A stretch of DNA of 33,699 bases from an uncultured Pseudomonadota bacterium (GTDB taxonomy: Bacteria > Myxococcota_A > Bradymonadia > Bradymonadales > GCA-2716585), in NCBI GenBank assembly GCA_937123825.1, contig CAKZKQ010000700.1:1-33699 (forward strand), given 5' to 3'. The position numbers and the translations under genes were made by a program. The notes below the pieces were generated by a model. It was not told the origin of the DNA. It searched no databases and saw only the letters and a list, made by a program, of their open reading frames with translations. Positions 8,198 through 17,233 of the stretch are shown one piece after another. Numbering within the stretch: position 1 is the first letter of the stretch; each line of letters starts with the position of its first letter.

Positions 8198-8228
8198 TCC
8201 GGCGCGCTTTGCGATGCGTTGCGCCGGA
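8198..8228 (-). other. Hairpin in the leader of the 153-aa gene
   Basis: TCCGGCGC (8198-8205) and GCGCCGGA (8221-8228) form a perfect 8-bp GC-rich stem with a 15-base loop. It lies between the WD40 gene stop and the ribosome-binding site of the 153-aa gene. No T-run follows on either strand, so a role in processing or translation is more likely than termination. Confidence 0.4.
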
Positions 8229-8314
8229 GGGGTGTCGCGGGAGCGCCAAGCTAAGACGTCTTGGGGCGGTGTCAATCGCCCTTTGGACGGGGATGGCGTG
8301 TGGAGAGCGGGGAG

Positions 8315-11300
8315 CTACGGGCTTTGCGGGATGCGCCAGACCAGCGCGGTGCCGTCGTGGCTGGCGGTGACAAAGTGTTTGTCGTCGCAGAGGAAGGTGA
8401 TGTCTGAGACGATGTCTTCATGGCCTTTGACGGCCATGACCAGCGTATGGTCGGTCAGGTCCCAGAGGAAGACACTGCCGTCGTAGTCTGCTCCGGCCAG
8501 CCACCGGCCGTCGCGCGAGATGGCCACGGGTTGTGCCAGCCTTGGGGTGTGGAGGTCGGCGGTTTTGGACAAGCTGGGGTAGGCCCTTGTCTCGATGCCG
8601 TCGTCGCCCAGAAACAACAACTCGGTGTTGTTGCGCCAGACGAGGCGGCCTGAGAAGGCCGAGAAGCGGTCTGAATCCTTCTTGAGCAGCTTGCCCTGGC
8701 GGTTGTAGACGTGGAGTGATTCATTGACCAACACCGCCAGCAACGAGCCGTCAGGGCTCAGAGCGGCGCTTTGGGTGTAGCTCCCAAGTGAGATTTTCTG
8801 ACCCAGAGTGCGCTTGCGGGTGTCGTAGATGAAGAGGTCTTCATCGCCGTACATGGCCACGGTTTGTCCGTCGGCAGATTGTGCGATGGGGCTGAGGTAG
8901 ACGCCCTTGAGCGTGGTCTTGCGTTGGGGTTTTGAGGTCGGTTTGGTTGCGTTGTAGGTGTAGATGACCGTGCCTCCCTCGACCAGCGCGACCCTCGAAA
9001 AGAGGGCCTTATCGGGCCCGTGGTGGACCGTCTCTTCTGCTGTGGAGGCCTCAAGAGAGAAGGCCCGGATCACGTTGGGTTTTTGGTGGTCCCACAGCCA
9101 CCACATGTTGTCCCCGTGGGTGACGACGAAGTCTCCCGAGAGTCCGACCACGTTGCGCAGCCACCCTGGCGCGCCTTGTGTTGTGGGTGAGAGCCTGGCG
9201 CCGGTCGTGGGGTCGTAGAGCGCCACGACCGCGCGTGAGGCCACCGCCAGCCGGGTGCCATCTGGGCTGAAGGCCACTGCGCCGATGTGATCGCTGTCAA
9301 TCTGGCGAATGACCTTGAGGTCGATGTCCATCAAAAAGGCGCGGCCATCGTCATCAAGCGCGACGAGATGTTGTCCATCGGGCGAGAGTTCAAAGTGCGT
9401 CCAGGTGCTGACGTCGTCGCCTTGGGTGTCGGCCAGCGGCTTGCCGTTGGGGGCCGTGGGGGCGGCGCGTTGCATGATGTTCTCATCTCCGACCCAGAAC
9501 GTTCCTGCTGCAATGGTCAGGAGATGGCCTTTGGGGGTCAGCGCCAGCGTTTGGGTGTAGAGCGAGCGCAGCGATTCCTGGTCGTCTTGATCGGTGGTCC
9601 CCCAGGGCAAAGGGATCCAGGCCTTGGTTTGGGTGTTGTAGGCCATCAGCGGGGGTTGGCCGCTGGTGTTTTTTTGGCTCAAATAGAGCTTGTCGGTGGT
9701 GTGCAAGAGCGGTTTGGCGTCTTTGGCCGGGGATGGGATGCGCTCTTTGATTTGGCCGGTGGCGGCGTCCACAATGGCCAATTGATGGTCCTCCCAGCCT
9801 GTGACAAAGGCGTCGCCGTATTGGGGCAGCGACAAAAGCGTTTGGGCGCCGTGCCGCCAGTTTGGGGCGCTCCACGAGGGTTGATGCCAGTCCAGGTTCC
9901 AGCCATGGATGCGGCTGCCTGCGCGGGTGACCAGGTGGCCGCTGGGCGTGAAGATGGCCCCTGTGAAGCCGCTGGTGTCATCGTCGATCTTCAAGATCCC
10001 TATGGGGCGTCCGTCTTTTGTTTCCCACAGGAAGGCCTTGTTGCTCTCCTCGCTGCTGAAACCCAGCAGCGAAGCCCCGTCGGGGGACCAGACCAAGCCT
10101 GTGATGTCATCATTGGCGTGAAAGCGTCGTGTGCCCAGGCGCTGCACAGCGCATGGCGGCAGCGCGTCCCCCAGGGAGTCTGTGGCAGCGTCGCCGAGGC
10201 AGGGGGGCGCTGGGTTGGGAATGGGCGTGGCCTTGGCCTGGACCTCGGCGAGGCTGGGTGTTGGATGGTCTTCGTCTGGGGGTGAGGTTTTGATGGGGCT
10301 GCGCCAGAGGGTGGCGGTCGAGTCGAGGTTGTCGAGGATGATGGTGGGTCCAGGGCCCACGGCCAGCATCTTGCCGCACTTTTCCCCGCAATGAATCCGC
10401 GAGGCCTTTTGCCCAGTGGCGGCGTCCAACCACCAGATGTGCTGAGCGCTGTCCGTGAACGCCACATGCTTTCCATCTGCGCTCCAGGCTGGGATGCCCG
10501 TAAAGAGGGTCTCTGGCAGCACCGCCCAGCGCTCGGTCCACGTTTGGGTGTCCCAAACCACGATTTCGTCCTGGCGCGTCAGGAGCATGGAGCCGTCGGG
10601 GGACCAGGACACGGCCGTGGTGGTGTCAATGAAGTCGTCGTCGTCCACGGGCTGGCGCACATGGCGCATGATCATCTTGCCCGTGTCGGGGTCCACGATG
10701 TCGATCAAACCATACTCGCCGCCCAGCGCCAGCTTGGTCCCATCGGGAGACCAGTCCAGCGCCCGATAGGTTTCGTAGAATGGTTGGCGGATAAGCAAGC
10801 GGCCACCCACGTCCCAGATGCACAGTCCCCCATCATAATCCACAGAGGCGATGCGGTCCCCTGAGGGCGACCATGACACTTCCTGTGAAGTGCTCCAATG
10901 CTCCAGATAGACGGTCTTTACGGTGGCGTTGGACACCGACCACAAGCGCAACGCTCCGCGTGAGTCGGCGGTCAAGAGCAGGTCGTTGTTGGCAGGGTGA
11001 AAGGCGACGGCTTCCAGGTCAGAGGGGTGGTCGAGTTGGGCCAGGAGGGCAGCGTTGGTCGTGTCCCAGACCATGGCCAGGCCCGCGTCGTCGATGGTGG
11101 CGGCGCGCAGCCCGTCGTGGGAGAGTGCCACGCCGCTGATCTGGGTGATGTGTTGGCCCGGGACGTTTGAGACTACGGTCCAGTTTTGGGTCTCTGTGAC
11201 GCGGATCACCCCGTCGTTGGTCACCTGAACCAGCCGCTTGTTGTCGGATGTGAATCCGAGGCTTCTGGTGTGGAGCAGCGAGCCTTTGGGGACGCTCTGG

Positions 11301-12328
11301 TGCAAGGGTTGAATCTGTCCCAGCGGCTTGATGGCCAGATCGCCGCTCATGGCCGGGTCGTGGGGCAGGACCGTCACCGCACCGTCTCCGGCGCCAACCA
11401 GGAGCATGGCGCCGTCGGGGGACAGCTCCAACGTCTTTAGATAGCGCATGAACGGATCGTATCTTTGGGGGGGCTTGATGGTCATCGCAGGGTATCTGGG
11501 GTTGGCCAGATCCCAGCGCGCCACCAGACCGTCGTGGTCCCCGGTATAGAGTTTGGTGCTGTCGTGGTTGAAGGTGAGTGCTTCGACGGTTTTTTGGTGG
11601 AAGGTCAGCGCTTTTGGGGCTGGAGACTCCACCGCAGTGAAGAGCACCACCCCAGGTTTTCGAGTGGTCCAGGCGATGTGTGTGCCATCTGGCGAGAGCT
11701 TGAGTTGCTTGATGTCGGCCTGCGCGTCGGCGATCAGGAGGGTTTTGGTGGGGTCGTTGGCGTCAAAGAGCAGGATCTTGTTGTGGGGCGATCTGAAGTG
11801 CGCCGCGATCCACCGGCCGTTGTACGAGGTGGTCAGCGCGTGGGGTTCGGCTGGCAGGGGGATGGTGCGCTGCTTTTTGGTGCCCAGGTGCCGGAGCGCC
11901 AACTCGTGGACCTGAACCATGCCCGCAGCGGCGTTGCTCGGCACAATTCGATGATCGCTCACAGGATCGATCAACACCCGACCGTTGCCCGACACCAGCC
12001 CGTCCGAGGACGCTTCGCCCAGATCTTGCTCCTGGCCGGTGGTGGTGTCGATCTGCACAATGCGGTTGTCGGCAAAGACCATGACGCCGTCAGCGGTCAC
12101 CTGAGCCCGGGCGTTGTTTTTGATGCGCCACATGCGGCTGCCGAGCAGCGCAGTGGCGCCCGGCGGCAGCTTTTCATCGGCGGGCAACTCCACTTTTGTG
12201 GCGGTGTCGGTGAGTTCTGCCTTTTTTGTTGGGGGGGTGGGCGGTTGTTGCTGCGGTGTGCCGCAAGCGCACAGTGACGCGAGCACCAGCACAGTTGACG
12301 AGAGAAAAAGGGTGGGGAGGAGTCTCAT
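8315..12328 (-). CDS. Giant WD40-repeat lipoprotein, paralogue 1
   Basis: A 1337-aa protein beginning with a signal sequence (MRLLPTLFLSSTVLVLASLCACG). The likely lipidated residue is the Cys in LCAC, an atypical lipobox. After a Pro/Thr/Lys linker it is almost wholly WD40-like blades, with repeated motifs such as SWSPDGSMLLTRQDEIVVWD, LDWSPDGTKLALGG, VAFSPDGTRLAVAS and the last blade VTASHDGTALVWRIPQSP. At least 15 blades are recognisable, enough for two or three beta-propellers. Cys pairs (CGEKC and PPC...PPC) are shared with paralogue 2. WD40 propellers are protein-interaction platforms; partner and role are unknown. No kinase, protease or other catalytic domain is present. It lies 40 bp after paralogue 2 and is probably co-transcribed with it. 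Confidence 0.88.
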   Translation of the reverse strand: MRLLPTLFLSSTVLVLASLCACGTPQQQPPTPPTKKAELTDTATKVELPADEKLPPGATALLGSRMWRIKNNARAQVTADGVMVFADNRIVQIDTTTGQEQDLGEASSDGLVSGNGRVLIDPVSDHRIVPSNAAAGMVQVHELALRHLGTKKQRTIPLPAEPHALTTSYNGRWIAAHFRSPHNKILLFDANDPTKTLLIADAQADIKQLKLSPDGTHIAWTTRKPGVVLFTAVESPAPKALTFHQKTVEALTFNHDSTKLYTGDHDGLVARWDLANPRYPAMTIKPPQRYDPFMRYLKTLELSPDGAMLLVGAGDGAVTVLPHDPAMSGDLAIKPLGQIQPLHQSVPKGSLLHTRSLGFTSDNKRLVQVTNDGVIRVTETQNWTVVSNVPGQHITQISGVALSHDGLRAATIDDAGLAMVWDTTNAALLAQLDHPSDLEAVAFHPANNDLLLTADSRGALRLWSVSNATVKTVYLEHWSTSQEVSWSPSGDRIASVDYDGGLCIWDVGGRLLIRQPFYETYRALDWSPDGTKLALGGEYGLIDIVDPDTGKMIMRHVRQPVDDDDFIDTTTAVSWSPDGSMLLTRQDEIVVWDTQTWTERWAVLPETLFTGIPAWSADGKHVAFTDSAQHIWWLDAATGQKASRIHCGEKCGKMLAVGPGPTIILDNLDSTATLWRSPIKTSPPDEDHPTPSLAEVQAKATPIPNPAPPCLGDAATDSLGDALPPCAVQRLGTRRFHANDDITGLVWSPDGASLLGFSSEESNKAFLWETKDGRPIGILKIDDDTSGFTGAIFTPSGHLVTRAGSRIHGWNLDWHQPSWSAPNWRHGAQTLLSLPQYGDAFVTGWEDHQLAIVDAATGQIKERIPSPAKDAKPLLHTTDKLYLSQKNTSGQPPLMAYNTQTKAWIPLPWGTTDQDDQESLRSLYTQTLALTPKGHLLTIAAGTFWVGDENIMQRAAPTAPNGKPLADTQGDDVSTWTHFELSPDGQHLVALDDDGRAFLMDIDLKVIRQIDSDHIGAVAFSPDGTRLAVASRAVVALYDPTTGARLSPTTQGAPGWLRNVVGLSGDFVVTHGDNMWWLWDHQKPNVIRAFSLEASTAEETVHHGPDKALFSRVALVEGGTVIYTYNATKPTSKPQRKTTLKGVYLSPIAQSADGQTVAMYGDEDLFIYDTRKRTLGQKISLGSYTQSAALSPDGSLLAVLVNESLHVYNRQGKLLKKDSDRFSAFSGRLVWRNNTELLFLGDDGIETRAYPSLSKTADLHTPRLAQPVAISRDGRWLAGADYDGSVFLWDLTDHTLVMAVKGHEDIVSDITFLCDDKHFVTASHDGTALVWRIPQSP

Positions 12329-12368
12329 AATCTCGGTGGCATTTTATGCGTTTTGGGCAGGTGGCGGT

Positions 12369-15300
12369 TCACGGGCTTTGTGGGATGCGCCAGATCAGCG
12401 CGGTGCCGTCGTGGCTGGTGGTGGCAAAGTGCTGGTCATCGGGCAGGAAGGCGATGTCGGAGATGGCGGCCTCGTGCCCTTTAACAGCCATGACCTGTGT
12501 GTTGTCCTCAAGGTTCCAGAGGAAGACGTTGCCGTCGTAGTCTGCCCCGGCCAGCCACCGGCCGTCGCGCGAGATGACCATGGGTCTGGTCAATCGTGGG
12601 GTGTAGAGTTCGTCGGTCTGAGTCATACTGGGATAAGCCCAGACCGTGAGGGTCTTGTCGTGTTGGAGCAGCAGCTTGGTGTTGTTGCGCCAGGCGACGT
12701 GCGCTGTGTAGTCCGGGAAATCCCAGTGGGCCGTTTTGAGCCATTGGCCCTGGCGGTCGTGGATCTGCAAGTGGTTGTCAATCATGGCCAGCAACGAGCC
12801 ATCTGGGGTCAACGCGGTGCTTGGGGTGTAATCTCCAAGTGGAATCTCCTGGCTCAGCGTGCGTTTGAGCAGGTCGTAGATGACGATGCTCTCTTCACCG
12901 TCGCTGTGCATGGCCACGGTCTGTCCATCGTGGGACTGCGCGGTGGGATGGAGATAGAGGTCTTCGAATGCGGCCTCTTGTTGGGGCTTGGCGTTGGGTT
13001 TGGCGGTGTCGTGGACCTGAATGATGGTGCCTGTGTCGTTCTGAAGCACCCTTGAAAAGCGCGTGCTCCTGGGTCCGTGGTGGATGATGTTGTCCTGGTC
13101 ATACCCCTCAGAAGGGTAGTCCCGAACCCGCTGCGGCTCTTTGTGGCGCCACAGTTGCCAGCCTCCTGTCGAGCGTGTGAGCAGAAAGTCTTTGGACAGA
13201 GGGATCACGCTGTGCAGCGGTCCAGAAGGGCCCTGTCTGGCGAGTGATGTTTGCGCACCTGTGTCGGAGTTGTAGAGCGTCACGGTGGTCTCTGACGCCG
13301 CCGCCAGCTTGGTGCCGTCAGGGCTGAAGGCCGCTGCGCCCACCTTGGTTTTGCCAAGTTGGCGGATGACCTTGAGGTCTGCGTCCATCAAAAAGGCAAG
13401 CCCGTGATCATCGATGGCGACCAGACGTTTGCCGTCTGGCGAGGATTCAAAGTGCTTCCACATCCTTGGTTGGGGATCTTGGGGGGCTTTGAGCGGTTGG
13501 CCGTTGGGGCCTTTGGGCGCGGTGCGTTGCATGACGCGCTCATCCCCAATCCAAAGCTGGTGTTCTGAGCGCGCCAGAAACTTTCCTTGAGGGAGCCGCG
13601 CCAATTGATCGACGTCGAGCGCTCGAAGCGCTTTCCGGTCGTCTTCGTCGAATGGGCCCTGGGGCAAAGCGGTCCACGCTTTGGTCTTGGTGTTGTAGAC
13701 CACCAGCGCTCGACCGAGGCTGGGTCGGCTTTGAGAGACGAAGAGTTGGTCTGCGCTGTACAGGAGCGGTTTGGGATCGTCGGCGCTGGTGTGGATGTGT
13801 TCTTTGATCTGACCCGTGGCGGCGTCAATGATGGCCAGTTGATGGCGATCCAACCCTGTGACAAAGGCCTCATTGTGGTTCGGGAGGGCCAGGATCCGAG
13901 TCGAGTCGTTCCGTAGGTCTGGGGAGCGCCAGGCGGTCTGGTGCCAGGCCATGTGCCAACCCTGGATGTGCCTTGCGGTGCGGGTGATCAGGTGACCCCC
14001 TGGGGTAAAAGCGGCCTCTGTGAGTCCATGGGCGTTCAAGGTCCCAGCAGGAAGGCCATCGGCGACGTTCCAAACAAAGGCCTTATGGCTTGTGGATCCG
14101 CCGAGCCCCACCAGTTTTGTGCCGTCGGGAGACCAGGCCAAACCCGTGATGTTGTCGTTGGCCCGAAAGCGTCGGGTGCCCAGGCGTTGCACGGCGCACG
14201 GCGGCAGCGTGTCTCCCAGCGAGTCTGTGGCGGCGTCTCCAGCACAGGGCGGCGCTGGGTTTGGCAGCGGCATGGTCTTGGTCTGGACCTCAACAGGTTC
14301 GACAGGCAGGTGGTCCTTACCTGGAGGACGAGTGTTGATGGCACCGCGCCAGAGGGTGGCGGTGGTGTCGAAGTTGTTGAGGACCATGGTGGGGCCAGGG
14401 CCAACGGCCAGCGTTGTTTGGCATTTGTCGTCGCACAGTGGTCGCGAGAACGTTTGGCCTGGGGCGGCGTCCAACCATGAAGCCTGTTGGCCAGTGGCGG
14501 CGTCCAGCCACCAGATGCGCTGTGAACTGTCGGCAAACACGACGTGTTGTGCGTCGGGGCTCCACTGCGGTGCGCTGGCCATGTGCTCACTCAACGGCAT
14601 CGCCCAACGTTTGGTCCACGCCTTGGTGTCCCAGACCACCACGTCGCCTTGATGCGTCAAGAGCATCGAGCCGTCTGGCGACCAGGACACGGCCGTGGTG
14701 TTGTTGATGAAGTCATCGTCGTCCACCGGCTGGCGGACATGGTGCATGAGTGTCTTGCCCGTGTCTGGGTCCACAATGTCGATGACGCCATGATCACTGC
14801 CAAGCGCCAGTTTTGTGCCGTCGGGAGACCAATCCAGCGCCCGGTAGACTTTGTGGAGCGGCTGATCAATGAGCAGGCGGCCGCCCACATCCCAAACGCG
14901 CAGCTTGCCATCGTAGTCCACAGAGGCGATGCGGTTTCCAGAAGGGGACCAGGCGATGCTGATGCCTTCGATGCTGTCTTGCTCGGCGACATAGAGGGCC
15001 TTCACGGCGGCATTGGACACAGACCACAGGCGCACCTCGCCGCGCGAGTCGGCGCTCAGGAGTTGATCATGGTCTTTGGGATGAAAGGCGACGGCTTTGA
15101 GGCCATTGGGATGGTTGAGCGTGGCCAGGAGATCGGCGTTGGTGGTGTCCCAGACCATGGCCTGTCCCGCGTTGTCGATGGTGGCCGCGCGCAGCCCATC
15201 GTGAGAGAGCGCCACAGCGCTGATTTGGGTGCTGTGTTGCCCTGGGACGTTCAAGGCCTCGGTCCAGTTTTGGGTCTCTATGACTCGGATCACCCCATCG

Positions 15301-16388
15301 TTGGTCACCTGAATCAGGTGCTCGCCGTTGGGGGTGAACCCTGCGCTCATGGTTTCGAGCGAGGTGCCTTGGGGCGTGTTTTGATAGAGCGGTTGGAGCT
15401 TGCCCCGTGGGTGTATGGCTTGGTGGCCGTTGAGGTCGGGGGTGAGGTTCAACACCGTGACGGCGCTGCGAGCACCAATCGCCAAGAGCATAGAGCCGTC
15501 GCTGGAGAGCGCCAGCATCTCTAGGTTGTGCGTGAAAGGGTTGCTGTGGTGCTGTGCGGGTTTGATGGTCAAAGTGGGGGCATCAAGGGCGGTCAACTCC
15601 CATCGGGAGATCTGGCCGTCTTGAGTCCCGATGTAGAGTCTGGTGCCGTCTGGGTCAAAGGCCAGCGCGCTGACTCTTGAGTGGGGAGCGGCAAACTTTT
15701 GCAGGCTCGGCGACTGTGTTTTGGTGAAGACCACCTCTGTGTTGTCGTTCAGGAGCCAAGCGATTTGTGAGCCGTCTGGTGAGAAGCTTAGCTGTGCAGC
15801 GCCCATCTGAGCGGCGGCGAGCTGGCGAGGCTTGGTGGGGGCGCTGGTGTCAAAGAGCAGGATCTTGTTGTTGAGTGTGTTGAAGTGCGCCGCGATCCAC
15901 CGACCGTTGTTTGAGATGGCCAGGTTGTGGGGTTGTGCAGGCAAGGGGATGGTGCGCTGCTCGCTTTGGGTGTCCACAAGCCGAATGTTCAACTCGTGGA
16001 ACCTGACCTCACCCGATGGGTTGCCCGGCGCAGCGCGCCACCCATCCTCATATTCCAGCAACACGCGTCCGTCGCCCGAGACCCACGCATCCGATGGGGC
16101 CGAGCCCAGATCGTGTGGGTGGCCTGTGATGGCGTCGACCTTCAACAGGCGGTCGTCCGCAAAGACCATGACACCGTCAGCGGTCACTTGAGCCTGGGCG
16201 CTGTCGCCGATGCGCCACTTGCGGCTGCCCAAGAGCGCGGCACCTTGTGGCAGGTTTTCGTTGGCCTCCTGGATGGCGGTGTGTTCTGCCTGGGGTTTGT
16301 TTGTGGAGGGCTTTGGGGTGCTGCAAGCGCAGAGCGATGCGAGGACCAAAAGCGCCAGCGCAAAGAGGCAAGGGAGGAGGGATCTCAT
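12369..16388 (-). CDS. Giant WD40-repeat lipoprotein, paralogue 2
   Basis: A 1339-aa paralogue of the protein encoded just downstream, collinear over its whole length. The start at 16388 gives a proper signal (MRSLLPCLFALALLVLASLCACS) with the same LCAC lipidation site; a longer start at 16463 would place 25 residues before it. It is built from WD40 blades (SWSPDGSMLLTHQGDVVVWD, AFSPDGTKLAAASE, ATTSHDGTALIWRIPQSP). Compared with paralogue 1 it carries an 11-residue insertion (WLDAATGQQAS repeated as WLDAAPGQTFS) caused by a 33-bp tandem duplication. It follows the ABC ATPase gene by 85 bp in the same orientation. An envelope-anchored scaffold role is inference. Confidence 0.88.
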   Translation of the reverse strand: MRSLLPCLFALALLVLASLCACSTPKPSTNKPQAEHTAIQEANENLPQGAALLGSRKWRIGDSAQAQVTADGVMVFADDRLLKVDAITGHPHDLGSAPSDAWVSGDGRVLLEYEDGWRAAPGNPSGEVRFHELNIRLVDTQSEQRTIPLPAQPHNLAISNNGRWIAAHFNTLNNKILLFDTSAPTKPRQLAAAQMGAAQLSFSPDGSQIAWLLNDNTEVVFTKTQSPSLQKFAAPHSRVSALAFDPDGTRLYIGTQDGQISRWELTALDAPTLTIKPAQHHSNPFTHNLEMLALSSDGSMLLAIGARSAVTVLNLTPDLNGHQAIHPRGKLQPLYQNTPQGTSLETMSAGFTPNGEHLIQVTNDGVIRVIETQNWTEALNVPGQHSTQISAVALSHDGLRAATIDNAGQAMVWDTTNADLLATLNHPNGLKAVAFHPKDHDQLLSADSRGEVRLWSVSNAAVKALYVAEQDSIEGISIAWSPSGNRIASVDYDGKLRVWDVGGRLLIDQPLHKVYRALDWSPDGTKLALGSDHGVIDIVDPDTGKTLMHHVRQPVDDDDFINNTTAVSWSPDGSMLLTHQGDVVVWDTKAWTKRWAMPLSEHMASAPQWSPDAQHVVFADSSQRIWWLDAATGQQASWLDAAPGQTFSRPLCDDKCQTTLAVGPGPTMVLNNFDTTATLWRGAINTRPPGKDHLPVEPVEVQTKTMPLPNPAPPCAGDAATDSLGDTLPPCAVQRLGTRRFRANDNITGLAWSPDGTKLVGLGGSTSHKAFVWNVADGLPAGTLNAHGLTEAAFTPGGHLITRTARHIQGWHMAWHQTAWRSPDLRNDSTRILALPNHNEAFVTGLDRHQLAIIDAATGQIKEHIHTSADDPKPLLYSADQLFVSQSRPSLGRALVVYNTKTKAWTALPQGPFDEDDRKALRALDVDQLARLPQGKFLARSEHQLWIGDERVMQRTAPKGPNGQPLKAPQDPQPRMWKHFESSPDGKRLVAIDDHGLAFLMDADLKVIRQLGKTKVGAAAFSPDGTKLAAASETTVTLYNSDTGAQTSLARQGPSGPLHSVIPLSKDFLLTRSTGGWQLWRHKEPQRVRDYPSEGYDQDNIIHHGPRSTRFSRVLQNDTGTIIQVHDTAKPNAKPQQEAAFEDLYLHPTAQSHDGQTVAMHSDGEESIVIYDLLKRTLSQEIPLGDYTPSTALTPDGSLLAMIDNHLQIHDRQGQWLKTAHWDFPDYTAHVAWRNNTKLLLQHDKTLTVWAYPSMTQTDELYTPRLTRPMVISRDGRWLAGADYDGNVFLWNLEDNTQVMAVKGHEAAISDIAFLPDDQHFATTSHDGTALIWRIPQSP
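14454..14519 (-). repeat. 33-bp in-frame tandem duplication inside WD40 paralogue 2
   Basis: TTGGCC...GGCGGCGTCCA recurs with a 33-bp period (TTGGCC at 14454 and 14487). It encodes two copies of an 11-residue unit (WLDAATGQQAS / WLDAAPGQTFS). Paralogue 1 has a single copy and is 11 residues shorter here, so the duplication arose after the genes split or was lost from paralogue 1. Confidence 0.7.
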
Positions 16389-16447
16389 GGTCGCGAACAC
16401 ACCCTTTTTGGTGTCTGGACCACTGGGCCTGAGGGGGGCAAAGCGGT

Positions 16448-16464
16448 GTTGAGCAGGGCTCAAC
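16448..16464 (-). other. Hairpin between the ATPase and WD40 genes
   Basis: GTTGAGC (16448-16454) and GCTCAAC (16458-16464) form a perfect 7-bp stem with a 3-base loop, extendable by a wobble and a G-C pair. It begins about 10 nt after the ATPase stop on the minus strand. No T-run follows, so full termination is doubtful; it may separate expression of the ABC and WD40 genes. Confidence 0.4.
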
Positions 16465-16473
16465 GCCGCGCCG

Positions 16474-17220
16474 TCACCCTTGTCCCTGTCCCAGACCGAT
16501 GTGGTGCAGGTAGAGATCGGTCAAAGTCTCAAATTGGTTGCCCAATGTGGCGTCGAGGTCCTGACGGTCTTTGTTGACCTGAATGACACCCTTGTGGAGC
16601 AACACCACGCGTGTGCAAATCCGTTCCAGCATGTCCAAAATGTGGCTGGAGAGCAAGACGGCGTGGCCCTCCTGGCAGTATTTGACCAGGTATTGGCGCA
16701 GCGCCGCCGTCGACTCGGGATCGAGCCCCACAAAGGACTCGTCGAGCAAAAGCAGTGGGGGCTTGGCGATGAGCGCCGCCGCGATGGCGATCTTGCGGGC
16801 CATGCCCCCCGAATACTCACGCAGAATCCGGTGGCGCGCGCGATCCAGCGAGGTCAACTCCAGCAGCTCCTCCACGCGCGCGTCCTGCTCGCTGGCAGGC
16901 ACGCCGCGCACGTCGGCCACGAAGCGCAAAAACTCCTCGCCAGTCAGGTAGCGGTACAAGGTCAACTCCTGGGGCACGTAGCCCACCAGACGTCTGGCCT
17001 CAATCGGGTCGCGCGTCACCGATTTGCCCCCCACGACGAGCTCGCCGCCGTCGGGCATCAACTGCCCCGCGATGCAGCGCATCGTCGTGGTCTTGCCCGC
17101 CCCGTTGGGACCGATGAAGCCCACAAACTCGCCCGGTTCAATGGTCAACTCCACGCCATCGAGCGCTTTGATGTGGCGGTAGCGTTTGGTCAAGCCCTGT
17201 ACTTGCAGGATGGGTTCCAT
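16474..17220 (-). CDS. ABC transporter ATP-binding protein
   Basis: A 248-aa ABC-2-type (CcmA-like) ATPase. Visible motifs are Walker A GPNGAGKT (about 37-44), a Q-loop in YVPQELTLYRYLTGEE, signature YSGGMARK, Walker B LLLLDES (with Ser where Pro is usual), D-loop VGLDPES, and the switch His in LLSSHILD. The start at 17220 (MEPILQVQGL) is preceded by GGAAG, 13 bp after the permease stop; an upstream ATG at 17277 lies inside the permease frame and is less likely. It should energise the adjacent 471-aa membrane protein. Export of a substrate (drug, peptide or lipid) is likely for this class, but direction and cargo cannot be read. Confidence 0.92.
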   Translation of the reverse strand: MEPILQVQGLTKRYRHIKALDGVELTIEPGEFVGFIGPNGAGKTTTMRCIAGQLMPDGGELVVGGKSVTRDPIEARRLVGYVPQELTLYRYLTGEEFLRFVADVRGVPASEQDARVEELLELTSLDRARHRILREYSGGMARKIAIAAALIAKPPLLLLDESFVGLDPESTAALRQYLVKYCQEGHAVLLSSHILDMLERICTRVVLLHKGVIQVNKDRQDLDATLGNQFETLTDLYLHHIGLGQGQG

Positions 17221-17233
17221 GAGTCTTCCGTAA

